Source: Stenotrophomonas sp. ISL-67
Lineage (GTDB): Bacteria > Pseudomonadota > Gammaproteobacteria > Xanthomonadales > Xanthomonadaceae
Direction of reading: 5' to 3'
NCBI RefSeq assembly: GCF_018612915.1
Contig: NZ_JAGGRL010000005.1
Span: 1 to 64,000, forward strand
Length of the DNA stretch: 64,000 bases
The notes beneath the pieces are model-generated. The model was given only the letters and a program-made list of their open reading frames with translations. It searched no databases and was not told where the DNA came from. The position numbers were made by a program, and so were the translations under genes. The number at the start of each line of letters is the position of its first letter. Positions within the stretch are counted from its first letter, which is position 1. This document shows positions 52,312 through 60,544 of the stretch, piece after piece.

Positions 52312-54510
52312 ATGACCCCCTCCCCCGTTTCGTTCCGCCGGTTGCGTCCCAACCTGCTTGCCCTCGCCTGCTGCATCGCCAGCGCTGCCTCACCTGCCGC
52401 CTTCGCGCAGACCGCCACTGCCCTCGATGCGGTGCAGGTCAACGCCTACCGTGCCGCCAACAGCACCAGCGGCGCCACCAAGACCAACACCAGCATTGCC
52501 GAAACGCCGCAATCCATCGCCGTGGTGGAACGCGCCGAACTGGATGCGCGTGGCGTGCAGTCACTCAACGACGCCATGCGCTACGTGGCGGGCGTGAGCC
52601 TGGAGAGCAGCGGCATCGACAACCGCGTGGACGACTTCCGCATCCGCGGTTTCGACGCCGGCAGCTGGGCCAACAACGTAACCCTGGACGGCATGCGCGC
52701 ACCGCAGGGCAGCCAGTGGAACCGCAGCATGTTCGACAGCTGGAACCTGGAACGGGTGGAGGTGCTCAAGGGCCCCTCCGCAGTGATGTACGGCCAGGTC
52801 GCGCCCGGCGGCATGGTCAACCAGGTCAGCAAGACCCCCACCCCGGACCAGCAGCCGCTGCTGCGCCTGGGCGTGGATGCCAACGGCCAGTACAGCGCGG
52901 CCTTCGATGTCGGCACCGGCACCGCCGACGACGCCCATCTGCTGCGCCTGGTCGGCCTGTACCGCGACGGCGACACCCAGATCAAGCACACCGCGCAGGA
53001 GCACTGGTTCCTCGCGCCGAGCTACACCTGGCAGATCGCCGAGCGCACCCGCCTCACCCTGCTGGGCATGTACCAGAAGGACGACGGCGGCTCGACCTAC
53101 CAGTTCCTGCCCATGGCCGGCACGCTCAACGCCACGCCCTACGGCCACATGAAGAACAGCACCTTCATCGGCCAACCGGATTGGAACACCTTCGACCGCA
53201 CGTTGTGGACGGCCGGCTGGATGTTCGAACACCAGTTCAACGACCACCTCACCCTGACCCAGAACGCCCGCCGTACGCACGTCGATTCGCTGTACCGCGG
53301 CGTGGTCACCTTTGGTGCACTCAATGCAGACGGCCGCACCCAGAACCGCCGCGGCGTGCAGGGCACCGGCGATTCCGATGGCGACACCTTCGACACCCGC
53401 CTGCAGGCGCGTTTCAGCACGGGCACGGTTGACCACACCGTCCTGCTGGGCTGGGACTGGCAGCGCGCAGACTGGGAAGGCGTACGCAGCGCGATGACCA
53501 ACCCGCGCGCGATCGACATCTTCGACCCGGTCTATTACCCCTACCAGCCCACCGTCACCACCGAAACGCCCACCGCCGGCATCAACCGCCAGAGCGGTGC
53601 GTACCTGCAGGACCAGCTGGCCGCCGGCAACTGGCGCCTGACCCTGGGCGGCCGCTACGACTGGACCAAGGACGACACCCTGAGCGCCGCCCGGAACATC
53701 GCCACCGGCATCTCCCAGCCCGGCGCGCACAACGTGATCAAGAACGAAGCCTTCACCGGCCGTGCCGGCCTGCTGTACGTGTTCGAGAACGGACTGACCC
53801 CGTACGTGAGCTATGCCGAATCCTTCCAGCCCTCGACAAAATCCCCGCTCGACAGCTACGCCCGGACCGCGTTCGATCCGGTCACCGGTTCGCAGTGGGA
53901 AGCCGGCCTGAAGTACCAGCCCGCCAGCGTCGACGGGCTGGTTACCCTGGCCGTGTACGACCTGCGCCAGCGGGACATGATCGTCGACGATCCGGTGGCA
54001 ACCCACCGCAACTGCGGCGCCACCGGCACCGCCACCTGCTCCATCCAGGGCGACGAAGGTCGCGTGCGCGGCATCGAACTGGAAGGCCGGATCACCCCCA
54101 TCGGCGGCTTGAGCCTGATCGGCGCTGCCTCAAGGATGGACTCGGAAATGCTGACCTCGTCCGCCTACCGGGGCAGGCAGCTGGCCATGGTGCCGGACTA
54201 CAGCGCCTCGTTCTGGGCCGACTACACCTTCCAGGACGGCGCCCTGCGCGGCGTGAGCCTGGCCGCCGGCGCGCGCTACAACGGGGTCAGCTACGGCGAC
54301 AGCGCCAACCTGTACCGCATTCCGTCCTACACCCTGTTCGACGCGGCACTGCGCTACGACCTGGGCCGGTTCGGCAGCACCGACGTCAAGCTGGCGCTCA
54401 ACGCCAGCAACCTGGCCGACAAGCGCTACGTCTCCACCTGCACCGGTGTCTCGTCCTGCTATTACGGCAGCGGCCGCACCGTCACGGCCACGGCAACCTT
54501 CGGCTGGTAG
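52312..54510 (+). CDS. TonB-dependent siderophore receptor
   Basis: 732 residues with a signal peptide (LLALACCIASAASPAAFAQ). The plug (about 45-190) contains IAETPQSIAVVERAELD, VDDFRIRGFDAGSWANNVTL and VEVLKGPSAVMYGQVAPGGM, standard for siderophore receptors of the FhuA/FoxA class. A 22-strand barrel follows and ends in Phe-Gly-Trp (aromatic C-terminus). It imports a ferric chelate in a TonB-dependent way. It converges on an ABC importer operon; a Fur-like site precedes it. Confidence 0.92.
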   Translation: MTPSPVSFRRLRPNLLALACCIASAASPAAFAQTATALDAVQVNAYRAANSTSGATKTNTSIAETPQSIAVVERAELDARGVQSLNDAMRYVAGVSLESSGIDNRVDDFRIRGFDAGSWANNVTLDGMRAPQGSQWNRSMFDSWNLERVEVLKGPSAVMYGQVAPGGMVNQVSKTPTPDQQPLLRLGVDANGQYSAAFDVGTGTADDAHLLRLVGLYRDGDTQIKHTAQEHWFLAPSYTWQIAERTRLTLLGMYQKDDGGSTYQFLPMAGTLNATPYGHMKNSTFIGQPDWNTFDRTLWTAGWMFEHQFNDHLTLTQNARRTHVDSLYRGVVTFGALNADGRTQNRRGVQGTGDSDGDTFDTRLQARFSTGTVDHTVLLGWDWQRADWEGVRSAMTNPRAIDIFDPVYYPYQPTVTTETPTAGINRQSGAYLQDQLAAGNWRLTLGGRYDWTKDDTLSAARNIATGISQPGAHNVIKNEAFTGRAGLLYVFENGLTPYVSYAESFQPSTKSPLDSYARTAFDPVTGSQWEAGLKYQPASVDGLVTLAVYDLRQRDMIVDDPVATHRNCGATGTATCSIQGDEGRVRGIELEGRITPIGGLSLIGAASRMDSEMLTSSAYRGRQLAMVPDYSASFWADYTFQDGALRGVSLAAGARYNGVSYGDSANLYRIPSYTLFDAALRYDLGRFGSTDVKLALNASNLADKRYVSTCTGVSSCYYGSGRTVTATATFGW

Positions 54511-54516
54511 GGATGG

Positions 54517-54539
54517 GTAGCGTCGGTTCCCAAACGACG
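54517..54539 (+). repeat. GTAG-headed hairpin after the receptor gene (SMAG-like)
   Basis: GTAG followed by CGTCGGTT-CCCA-AACGACG, a stem with one bulged G, between the convergent receptor and ABC operon ends; it may also help terminate both. Confidence 0.5.
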
Positions 54540-54597
54540 GCCGTAACGCACATCGGTGCGGTAACGCATGACCCAGGCCGAAGAGGGCCTTACCGCA

Positions 54598-55374
54598 TCA
54601 CCCGTTGGAGTCCGCCACCACCACCAGCGGCACATCGCGCTGCGGGTGCCGCAACACCAGCACCGGTTGCTGGTACACGCGTTCGATGTGATCGCGGGTC
54701 AACACCTGGTCGGGCGTGCCATCGGCGGCCACCCTGCCCTGCTCCAGCAGCACGATACGGTCGGCATAGCCTGCAGCCAGGTTCAGATCGTGCAGTACCA
54801 CGATCACGCACGCGCCTGCGTCGGCCAACCCGCGCACCGCGCGCAGCGTGCGCTCCTGGTGGCGAAGGTCCAGCGCCGCGGTCGGCTCATCGAGCAGCAG
54901 CAACGGTGTGGCCTGGGTCAGTACCCGCGCGAAGGTAGATCGCGCCGCTTCGCCGCCGGACAGTGTCTGCACCTCGCGCGCGCGCAGGCCAGTCATTTCT
55001 GACTGGCCCAGCGCCTGCTCCACCAGCGCGGCATCGCACAGCGCATCGGCCGGGTGTGGCAGCCGCCCCATCGCCACGACTTCTTCCACCGTGAAGGCGA
55101 ACCGCACCGCGTGGTCCTGCGGCATCACCGCGCGCTCGCGCGCCAGCGCCATCGCCTTCCACTGCGCGATGGGCTGGTCGTGCAGCACCACCTGCCCCGC
55201 GTCGGCCGCCAGGTCGCCACTGGCCACCGCCAGCAGGGTCGACTTTCCCGCCCCGTTCGGGCCGACCAGCGCGGTCAGCGTACCTGGGACGAAGCCCAGG
55301 TGGATGTCGTGCAGGATGGTGCGCTCCCCGAAGCGCACCGCCACCCCGTCCAGCTGAAGGAACGGCGCCGTCAT
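54598..55374 (-). CDS. hmuV: Iron-complex/haem ABC transporter ATPase, HmuV-like
   Basis: 258 residues from the ATG at 55374, which overlaps the permease stop (ATGA). Walker A GPNGAGKSTLLAVASGDL, the family segment RERAVMPQDHAVRFAFTVEE, signature TLSGGE, Walker B LLLLDEPTAALD and switch His VVLHDLNLAAGYADR match HmuV/FecE-type ATPases. Powers import of the iron complex across the inner membrane. Confidence 0.88.
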   Translation of the reverse strand: MTAPFLQLDGVAVRFGERTILHDIHLGFVPGTLTALVGPNGAGKSTLLAVASGDLAADAGQVVLHDQPIAQWKAMALARERAVMPQDHAVRFAFTVEEVVAMGRLPHPADALCDAALVEQALGQSEMTGLRAREVQTLSGGEAARSTFARVLTQATPLLLLDEPTAALDLRHQERTLRAVRGLADAGACVIVVLHDLNLAAGYADRIVLLEQGRVAADGTPDQVLTRDHIERVYQQPVLVLRHPQRDVPLVVVADSNG

Positions 55375-56411
55375 ACCGTGCCACTCCGGCGCTGGTGCAG
55401 CACCAGCCACAGGAAGAACGGTGCGCCCAATGCGGCCGAGAACAACCCCAGCGGAATCTCCGCCGGTGGATCCAGCGTGCGTGCGGCCGTATCGGCCACC
55501 ACGATCAGCAGCGCGCCGGTCACCGCCGACACCGGCAGCAACCAGCGGTGCCCCGGGCCCACCAGCATGCGCACCACGTGCGGCACCACCAGCCCGACGA
55601 AGCCGATCGAGCCGGCAAACGCCACCGCCGCACCGACCAGCAGGGCACTGAAGGCGATCAGCTTCAACCGCGTGCGCTTCACGTCCAGCCCCAGGTGTTG
55701 CGCCTGGCGCTCCCCCAGCGCCAGCATGTCCAGCGGTATGGACATGCGCAGCAACGCCAACGTGCCCAGCACGAACACCGGCAGCGCCGCCGCCACATCG
55801 GCCCAGTCCGCCTGGGCCAGCGAGCCCATCTGCCAGAACACCAGCGACTGCAGTTCGCTTTCGCTGGCGATGTAGGTCAGGAAACCGATGGCCGCCGAGC
55901 AGAACGCCGCCATCGCAATACCCACCAGCAGCAACGTGGCCGTGCCGCTGTTGCGCCCCGGCCGCGCCAGCGCGTAGGTCAGGCTGATCGCCGCCGCACC
56001 GCCGGCGAACGCCGCCAGCGGCAGTGTCCAGCCGCCCACGCTGCCGGCGCCCAGTACGATGGCCGCCACCGCGCCGAGTGATGCGCCCTGGGTCACCCCC
56101 ACGATGCCCGGGTCGGCCAGCGGATTACCGAACAGCCCCTGCAGGCTGGCACCGGCCATGGCCAGCGACGCGCCCACCAGCGCGCCCAGCAGCGCACGTG
56201 GAATGCGCAGGTTCCAGACCACCGCCATGTCGCGCTGGCTCACCTGCGAGGGGTCGAGCATACCCAGCTTGACCGCCACCGCCTGCACTACCTCCAGCGG
56301 TGGCAGGCGCAGTGGCCCGACCGCGAACGAAGCCAGGATCGCGCCCAGCAGTGCCAGCGCCATCATCGCCAGCACCCATCCGCCCGCACGTCGGCGCGTA
56401 GTGCGTTCCAT
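55371..56411 (-). CDS. hmuU: Iron-complex/haem ABC transporter permease, FecCD family
   Basis: 346 residues (GTG one codon earlier possible). About ten membrane segments. FecCD hallmarks: RIPRALLGALVGASLAMAGA, LQGLFGNPLADPGIVGVTQG, the coupling segment RTRLKLIAFSALLVG and SIGFVGLVVPHVVRML. Works as a dimer with the HmuV-like ATPase. Follows the binding protein gene after 13 bp. Confidence 0.9.
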   Translation of the reverse strand: MERTTRRRAGGWVLAMMALALLGAILASFAVGPLRLPPLEVVQAVAVKLGMLDPSQVSQRDMAVVWNLRIPRALLGALVGASLAMAGASLQGLFGNPLADPGIVGVTQGASLGAVAAIVLGAGSVGGWTLPLAAFAGGAAAISLTYALARPGRNSGTATLLLVGIAMAAFCSAAIGFLTYIASESELQSLVFWQMGSLAQADWADVAAALPVFVLGTLALLRMSIPLDMLALGERQAQHLGLDVKRTRLKLIAFSALLVGAAVAFAGSIGFVGLVVPHVVRMLVGPGHRWLLPVSAVTGALLIVVADTAARTLDPPAEIPLGLFSAALGAPFFLWLVLHQRRSGTV

Positions 56412-56424
56412 CACGGCGTCATGC

Positions 56425-57480
56425 TCACGGTGAGGGCACCGCCGCCAACGCCTTGGCCAACGCCACCGCGCCGCTGCCCGAACCGATGCTGGCCGCCTTC
56501 AACTGCACGTCCGGCATCACCCACACGCGGTTGGCCGCCCCCGCCGGGGTCTGCTTCAAGGTCGGGTAAGCCTTCCACAGTCCTGTCTCGCCCCCGAACA
56601 GCTGCAGATCGTTTTCGGTCACCAGAATGACCTCCGGTGCCGCCGCCACCACGCCTTCATTGCTGAGCGCGGAGTAATTGGCTACGCCGGCTTCGGTGCC
56701 GATGTTGACGCCGCCGGCCAACCCGATCAGCGTGCCGGACGCACTGTCGGCACCCGCCACGGTAGGCGCGCCGCCGGCGCCGGTAGCCGAAAGATGGATC
56801 ACCCGCGGATGCACCCTGCTGGCCGCCGCAATCGCCGCTGCCTCATCCAGCTGCGCCTGCACCTGTGCGGCCAGCGCATTGCCCGCCTCCGCCACGCCCA
56901 GCGCGGCCGCCACCTTGCGCACCTTGTCCGGCGCCGGCTGCAGGTCGTCGATCACCACGGCGGCCTCGCCCGCACCACGCAGCTTCTTCGCCAGTTCGGC
57001 ATGCCGGCGCAGGCTGTTGCCCAGGAACAGCGTACCTTCCAGGCTGAGCACGCCTTCCACGCCGGTGGTGCGGTTGAACAGGAACTGCTTGGGCGCCTTG
57101 CGCCCGGCTTCCGTCGCCGAACGCAGCGGTGCTGCATACACCTGGCCGCCCATGCCGAACGCTTCGATCACCGCGATCACATCGTCGCCGCCGGCCACGA
57201 TGCGCGAGGCGTCGTTCACCGTTACCTGTTCGCCGTCATCGGAGGCCACCGTCACCGGCAACACCGGGGTCAGGTTGCCGCTGGACGGCACGTCGGTGCC
57301 CGCGAGGTGCAGCCAGCCGGCCGGCAGCGCGGCAGGCGAAGACGCACCCGCTGCGTCGGCGGCCTGCGCCGCGACAGCGCCAGCTGCCGCCGTATCTGCA
57401 GGCTTGCCGCCGCAACCCGCAAGCGCGGCCGCCAGGGCCAGCACCAGCACGCCACGGGGCGCAGTCAGTGAACTCGACAT
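56425..57480 (-). CDS. hmuT: Iron-complex/haem ABC substrate-binding lipoprotein, HmuT-like
   Basis: 351 residues, GGAG 8 bp upstream. The lipobox LAGC gives an acylated Cys near residue 23, followed by an Ala-rich linker. The clamshell fold is suggested by VNDASRIVAGGDDVIAVIEA, LRRHAELAKKLRGAGEAAVV, GLAGGVNIGTEAG, and APEVILVTENDLQLFGGETG. Closest in pattern to HmuT. Whether it binds haem or a ferric siderophore is open, and the adjoining siderophore esterase favours the latter. Confidence 0.8.
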   Translation of the reverse strand: MSSSLTAPRGVLVLALAAALAGCGGKPADTAAAGAVAAQAADAAGASSPAALPAGWLHLAGTDVPSSGNLTPVLPVTVASDDGEQVTVNDASRIVAGGDDVIAVIEAFGMGGQVYAAPLRSATEAGRKAPKQFLFNRTTGVEGVLSLEGTLFLGNSLRRHAELAKKLRGAGEAAVVIDDLQPAPDKVRKVAAALGVAEAGNALAAQVQAQLDEAAAIAAASRVHPRVIHLSATGAGGAPTVAGADSASGTLIGLAGGVNIGTEAGVANYSALSNEGVVAAAPEVILVTENDLQLFGGETGLWKAYPTLKQTPAGAANRVWVMPDVQLKAASIGSGSGAVALAKALAAVPSP

Positions 57481-57532
57481 GTACTACTCCAGTGAGGTGC
57501 GCGCGGGGCCGGTGCCCGGCGCGCAAGGTGCA

Positions 57533-58915
57533 TCAGCGGCGGGTCGGGGTGATGCGGGTGATGCGGTCACCCTTCGGATCTTCCGCGCCGCGCGACTTGT
57601 TGACCGCGAACACGTTGCCCTTGCCGTCCTCGCGGACGTGGTTCGGGAAGGTGCCACCGTCCATGTTGCCAACCACCGCGCCGTCGCCATCCACCACGGT
57701 CACCGTACCGGCGCCCCGATTGGTCACGTACGCCAGCCCGGACACCGGTTCGAACGCCACGTTCAGTGCGCCCGCACCCACCGGCACGTCGTGCAGCACC
57801 TTGCCACTGGCCACGTCGACGATGAGCAGGTTGTCGGTACCCTGCGAGGCGACATACAGGCGGTTCCGTTTCGCATCGAATGCCACGCCCGAGGCGCTGA
57901 TCGCGTTGCCCAGGTCGATGACCTTGTCCACCTTGCCGCTGGCCACGTCGATCACGGCCGCTTCGGGCGTGCCGATGCTCACCGTGAACAGCTTGCCACT
58001 GGCTTCATCCAGCACCAGGCTCATCGGCACGAACTTTTCATCGTCCACGCCCGATGCCAGGGTGATCGGCTCCAGTGCCGTGAAGGTCTTCGCATCGAAC
58101 ACCGACAGGTGGTCCTCACCGGCGGCCGAAGCAAACACCTTGCCGCGCTGCGCATCCACCACCACATCGCGTGCGTGCGGCACCGCGCCGACCGGGAACT
58201 GATGCACCAGCGACAGGTCCGACTGGCGATACACCGCCACCGTGTCCTGGCGGGTGTTGCTCACCCAGACGTTGCCGTTGGCATCGTCCACGCCAACGCC
58301 ATACACCGCGAACACGCTGCCGCCCTTCGCATCGGGTACCTGTGCCGGGGTGATCGCCTTGACCACCTTCAGCGTCTTCGGGTCGACCTTGAGCAGCTGC
58401 GACTGGGTTACCGGCGGGCGGCCGACAGCCGACGTCACGTACAGCGCGTTGCTGCCTGCGCTGTAGGCGCTCTGGTACAAACCCTGGACCAGCTTGCCGG
58501 AGGTCTGCTGGAACGCCTGCTGCCCACTCAGCGGTAGGTACGGCGATACCCGCAGGGCCACGACAGTGGCGGCGGCCGGCTGGCTGGCACGCACCACGAC
58601 CGGATGCTGGCCGGGCACGGCGTCGGCGGGCACCTGCACGCTGGCCTTGAAAGTGCCCTGCGCGTCGACCACCACCGGGGTGGCGTTGAGCACGGTCTCG
58701 CCGCGCAGCAGGGTCACCTGCTGGCCCGGTACGAACGCACGGCCGGTGACTTCAGCGGTACTGCCCGGAATCACGTTTTCGTTACGGGCACTGACCTTGC
58801 CACGGAAGCCGTTGGCCGGCGCATCGAACACCGGCTGCGCGGACACCGCACCGATGACCAGCGACAGGGCCAGGGCCAATGCGGCAACGCGCGGGAGGGA
58901 CATCATTCGGGACAT
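57533..58915 (-). CDS. YncE-like secreted beta-propeller protein
   Basis: 460 residues from the ATG at 58915 (AAGGAG 6-7 bp upstream). Signal peptide RVAALALALSLVIGAVSAQ. An Ig-like N-terminal domain (about 40-125) precedes a seven-bladed YVTN/YncE propeller (about 145-455) with repeats such as DVVVDAQRGKVFASAAGEDH, ASGVAFDAKRNRLYVASQGT and GLAYVTNRGAGTVTVVDG. YncE in E. coli is iron-regulated; the placement in an iron uptake operon agrees. Exact role unknown. Confidence 0.82.
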   Translation of the reverse strand: MSRMMSLPRVAALALALSLVIGAVSAQPVFDAPANGFRGKVSARNENVIPGSTAEVTGRAFVPGQQVTLLRGETVLNATPVVVDAQGTFKASVQVPADAVPGQHPVVVRASQPAAATVVALRVSPYLPLSGQQAFQQTSGKLVQGLYQSAYSAGSNALYVTSAVGRPPVTQSQLLKVDPKTLKVVKAITPAQVPDAKGGSVFAVYGVGVDDANGNVWVSNTRQDTVAVYRQSDLSLVHQFPVGAVPHARDVVVDAQRGKVFASAAGEDHLSVFDAKTFTALEPITLASGVDDEKFVPMSLVLDEASGKLFTVSIGTPEAAVIDVASGKVDKVIDLGNAISASGVAFDAKRNRLYVASQGTDNLLIVDVASGKVLHDVPVGAGALNVAFEPVSGLAYVTNRGAGTVTVVDGDGAVVGNMDGGTFPNHVREDGKGNVFAVNKSRGAEDPKGDRITRITPTRR

Positions 58916-58929
58916 AGCAGACTCCTTCT

Positions 58930-58955
58930 GTAGGGGCGCGCCAATGGCGCGTGTC
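58930..58955 (+). repeat. GTAG-headed palindrome between the esterase and propeller genes (SMAG-like)
   Basis: GTAG, then stem GCGCGCC-AAT-GGCGCGT (one G-U pair). Located just upstream of the propeller gene's ribosome site, so it might shape operon mRNA. Confidence 0.5.
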
Positions 58956-59034
58956 ACAAGGGTTGCCTTGGCGTGGACGCATCGCTGCGACGGTGGCATG
59001 GCGCCACACACTGCCTGGGTAAGGGAAAAACGGT

Positions 59035-60057
59035 TCAATCGGCGCTCGCGTCGGTCGCTGGCGTCCCGCTGGCGGCGTTGCGGTCGGTCACACCGTACAA
59101 GGCAGCCAGCGTGGCCTTGAGCGATGCGGGCAACATCGGGCCATGGCCAAGACCGGGAAATTCACGGTAGGTCACGTTCAGGCCCGGCACATCTGCCAGG
59201 CGCCCGCTCAGCGCATGCGACGCATCCGGCGTGGCGCCTGCGATGCGACGCAGGTGTGCGACCACGCGCGGGTTGCTCATGTCACGCGCACCGCGATTGC
59301 CGGTGCGTTCATCGCCCCCGAGCATCAGCCATACCTTCGCCGGTGCCGGATGGGCGATGAAGCCCTGCTCCATCGTGCCTTGCGGCGCGCCCTGGCTCCA
59401 CCACAGCGAGGGGCTGGCGCTGACGTACTGCTGAAAGGCAGTCGGCTGGGTGTACAGGGTGCTGAGCACGAACAGGCCGCCCAGCGAATGGCCCCAGAGC
59501 GATTGCTGCTGCGTATCCACGCGGGCGCGGCGTTCCACCTCGGGCTTGATGCGCTGCTGGATGACATCCAGGAACGCCTTGGCGCCACCGCCACTGGACC
59601 GCGACGTGCCGTTCTCATCATCGGCGGTGTCCACCCAGGCGGTGTAGTCCAGCGTACGCGCAGGCGAATCAATGCGCAGGTCGTTGTCGTAGCCAATGAA
59701 CACCAATACCGGCGCGGCATGCGCGGCCAGGTCGCTCAGCAGCGCCTGGTCGAACACCATCGCCGCTGCATTGCCGTCCAGCATGTACAGCACCGGCGCC
59801 GGCGTGGCCGCGTTGCGGGTAGGCACACCGACGTTGATGCGCCAGCGGCGTGCCGGCTCGCCGCTTTCAATCACGAAACGCTCGAAGCGATAGCGCTGCG
59901 CCGGTTGGTCCAGGACGGTCTCGCCGACCTTCTGCAACGGGTTGCGTTGCTGCGCCCCAGCCGTCGACATCGCAACCACACCCAAGGCCGCTGCGGCACC
60001 GACGGTGCGCAACCACGGGGAGAAAACAGGAATCAGGCTGGAAAGCACGGCGGGCAC
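59035..60057 (-). CDS. Secreted alpha/beta-hydrolase esterase, IroE/BesA/Fes-like
   Basis: 340 residues from a GTG at 60057 (another GTG at 60048 possible; no clear ribosome site). Hydrophobic N-terminus WLRTVGAAAALGVVAMSTAGA predicts export. The fold shows APVLYMLDGNAAAMVF, the nucleophile SLWGHSLGGLFVLSTLY, SASPSLWWSQ and FPGLGHGPMLP, with Ser, Asp and His in the order of the putative siderophore-esterase (esterase_phd) family. Expected to cleave triester siderophores such as enterobactin-type compounds after uptake. First gene of the iron operon behind a Fur-like box. Confidence 0.82.
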   Translation of the reverse strand: MPAVLSSLIPVFSPWLRTVGAAAALGVVAMSTAGAQQRNPLQKVGETVLDQPAQRYRFERFVIESGEPARRWRINVGVPTRNAATPAPVLYMLDGNAAAMVFDQALLSDLAAHAAPVLVFIGYDNDLRIDSPARTLDYTAWVDTADDENGTSRSSGGGAKAFLDVIQQRIKPEVERRARVDTQQQSLWGHSLGGLFVLSTLYTQPTAFQQYVSASPSLWWSQGAPQGTMEQGFIAHPAPAKVWLMLGGDERTGNRGARDMSNPRVVAHLRRIAGATPDASHALSGRLADVPGLNVTYREFPGLGHGPMLPASLKATLAALYGVTDRNAASGTPATDASAD

Positions 60058-60089
60058 GACTCAACGCAAGGCGATCGCCCCAGTGTACC

Positions 60090-60114
60090 GCAAATGCGAA
60101 TGGGTATCACTTGC
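60090..60114. promoter_or_regulatory. Fur-like box upstream of the esterase-propeller-hmuTUV operon
   Basis: GCAAATGCGAATGGGTATCA resembles the classic gammaproteobacterial Fur box (GCAAATGAGAATNNTTATCA) and the site at 52219-52243. It lies 33-57 bp before the GTG start. Confidence 0.65.
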
Positions 60115-60137
60115 CTCGTGAATGGCGCGCATACGAA

Positions 60138-60161
60138 GAGTCCGGCCATGTGGCCGGACTC
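60138..60161 (-). terminator. Hairpin after the Gln-rich protein gene
   Basis: Perfect 10 bp stem GAGTCCGGCC / GGCCGGACTC with a 4-base loop, 24 bp beyond the stop at 60186. On the minus strand only TCTTCG follows, so T-rich support is weak. Confidence 0.55.
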
Positions 60162-60185
60162 CGGTTATTCCGTTGGTGCAGGCGC

Positions 60186-60362
60186 TTATTCTTCTTCGTC
60201 CTGCTGGCCACCCTGCTGGTTGCGCTCGTTCTTCTGGTTCGGGTCCTGCTGTTGCTGCTGGCCCTGGCGCTGCTTGTCCTGCTGGTCTTTCTGGTTCTGC
60301 TGGTTCTGTTGGCCCTGTTGCGGGTTCTGTTGACCCTGCTGCGGATTCTGCTGGTTACCCAT
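60186..60362 (-). CDS. 58-residue glutamine/asparagine-rich protein
   Basis: ATG at 60362 preceded by GGAG 7 bp upstream; stop TAA. The protein starts MGNQQNPQQGQQNPQQGQQN and ends GGQQDEEE. About 26 of 58 residues are Gln, with Asn, Lys and Asp making up most of the rest. A QQNPQQG unit is repeated. No Cys, no Trp, no hydrophobic stretch: intrinsically disordered, highly soluble. It has its own hairpin downstream and lies between the iron operon and the fimbrial genes, sharing no operon with either. Function unknown; hydrophilic stress proteins are one possibility. Confidence 0.75.
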   Translation of the reverse strand: MGNQQNPQQGQQNPQQGQQNQQNQKDQQDKQRQGQQQQQDPNQKNERNQQGGQQDEEE

Positions 60363-60544
60363 CACGTATCTCCGGTAGTCGGCGTCGAAAGCGATGCCGG
60401 TGATTCCACCCTAGGGGTCGGTCCGTTATCACCGCGTACGTGGATGCAAGCCCACGTACACGTATCACGCATCTGGGTAAACAGTTCACAACGCCGCTGG
60501 CGGCAGTCACACTGCTGTAGCAAAGCGATGCGGACCGCGCAGCC

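Noticed and set aside
52024-52393. Minus-strand frame ending ...RILWRVIDC across the EF-G leader as the leader peptide
   Set aside because: It has no start codon near the predicted transcript start; the 29-codon frame from 52074 is the only plausible initiated one.
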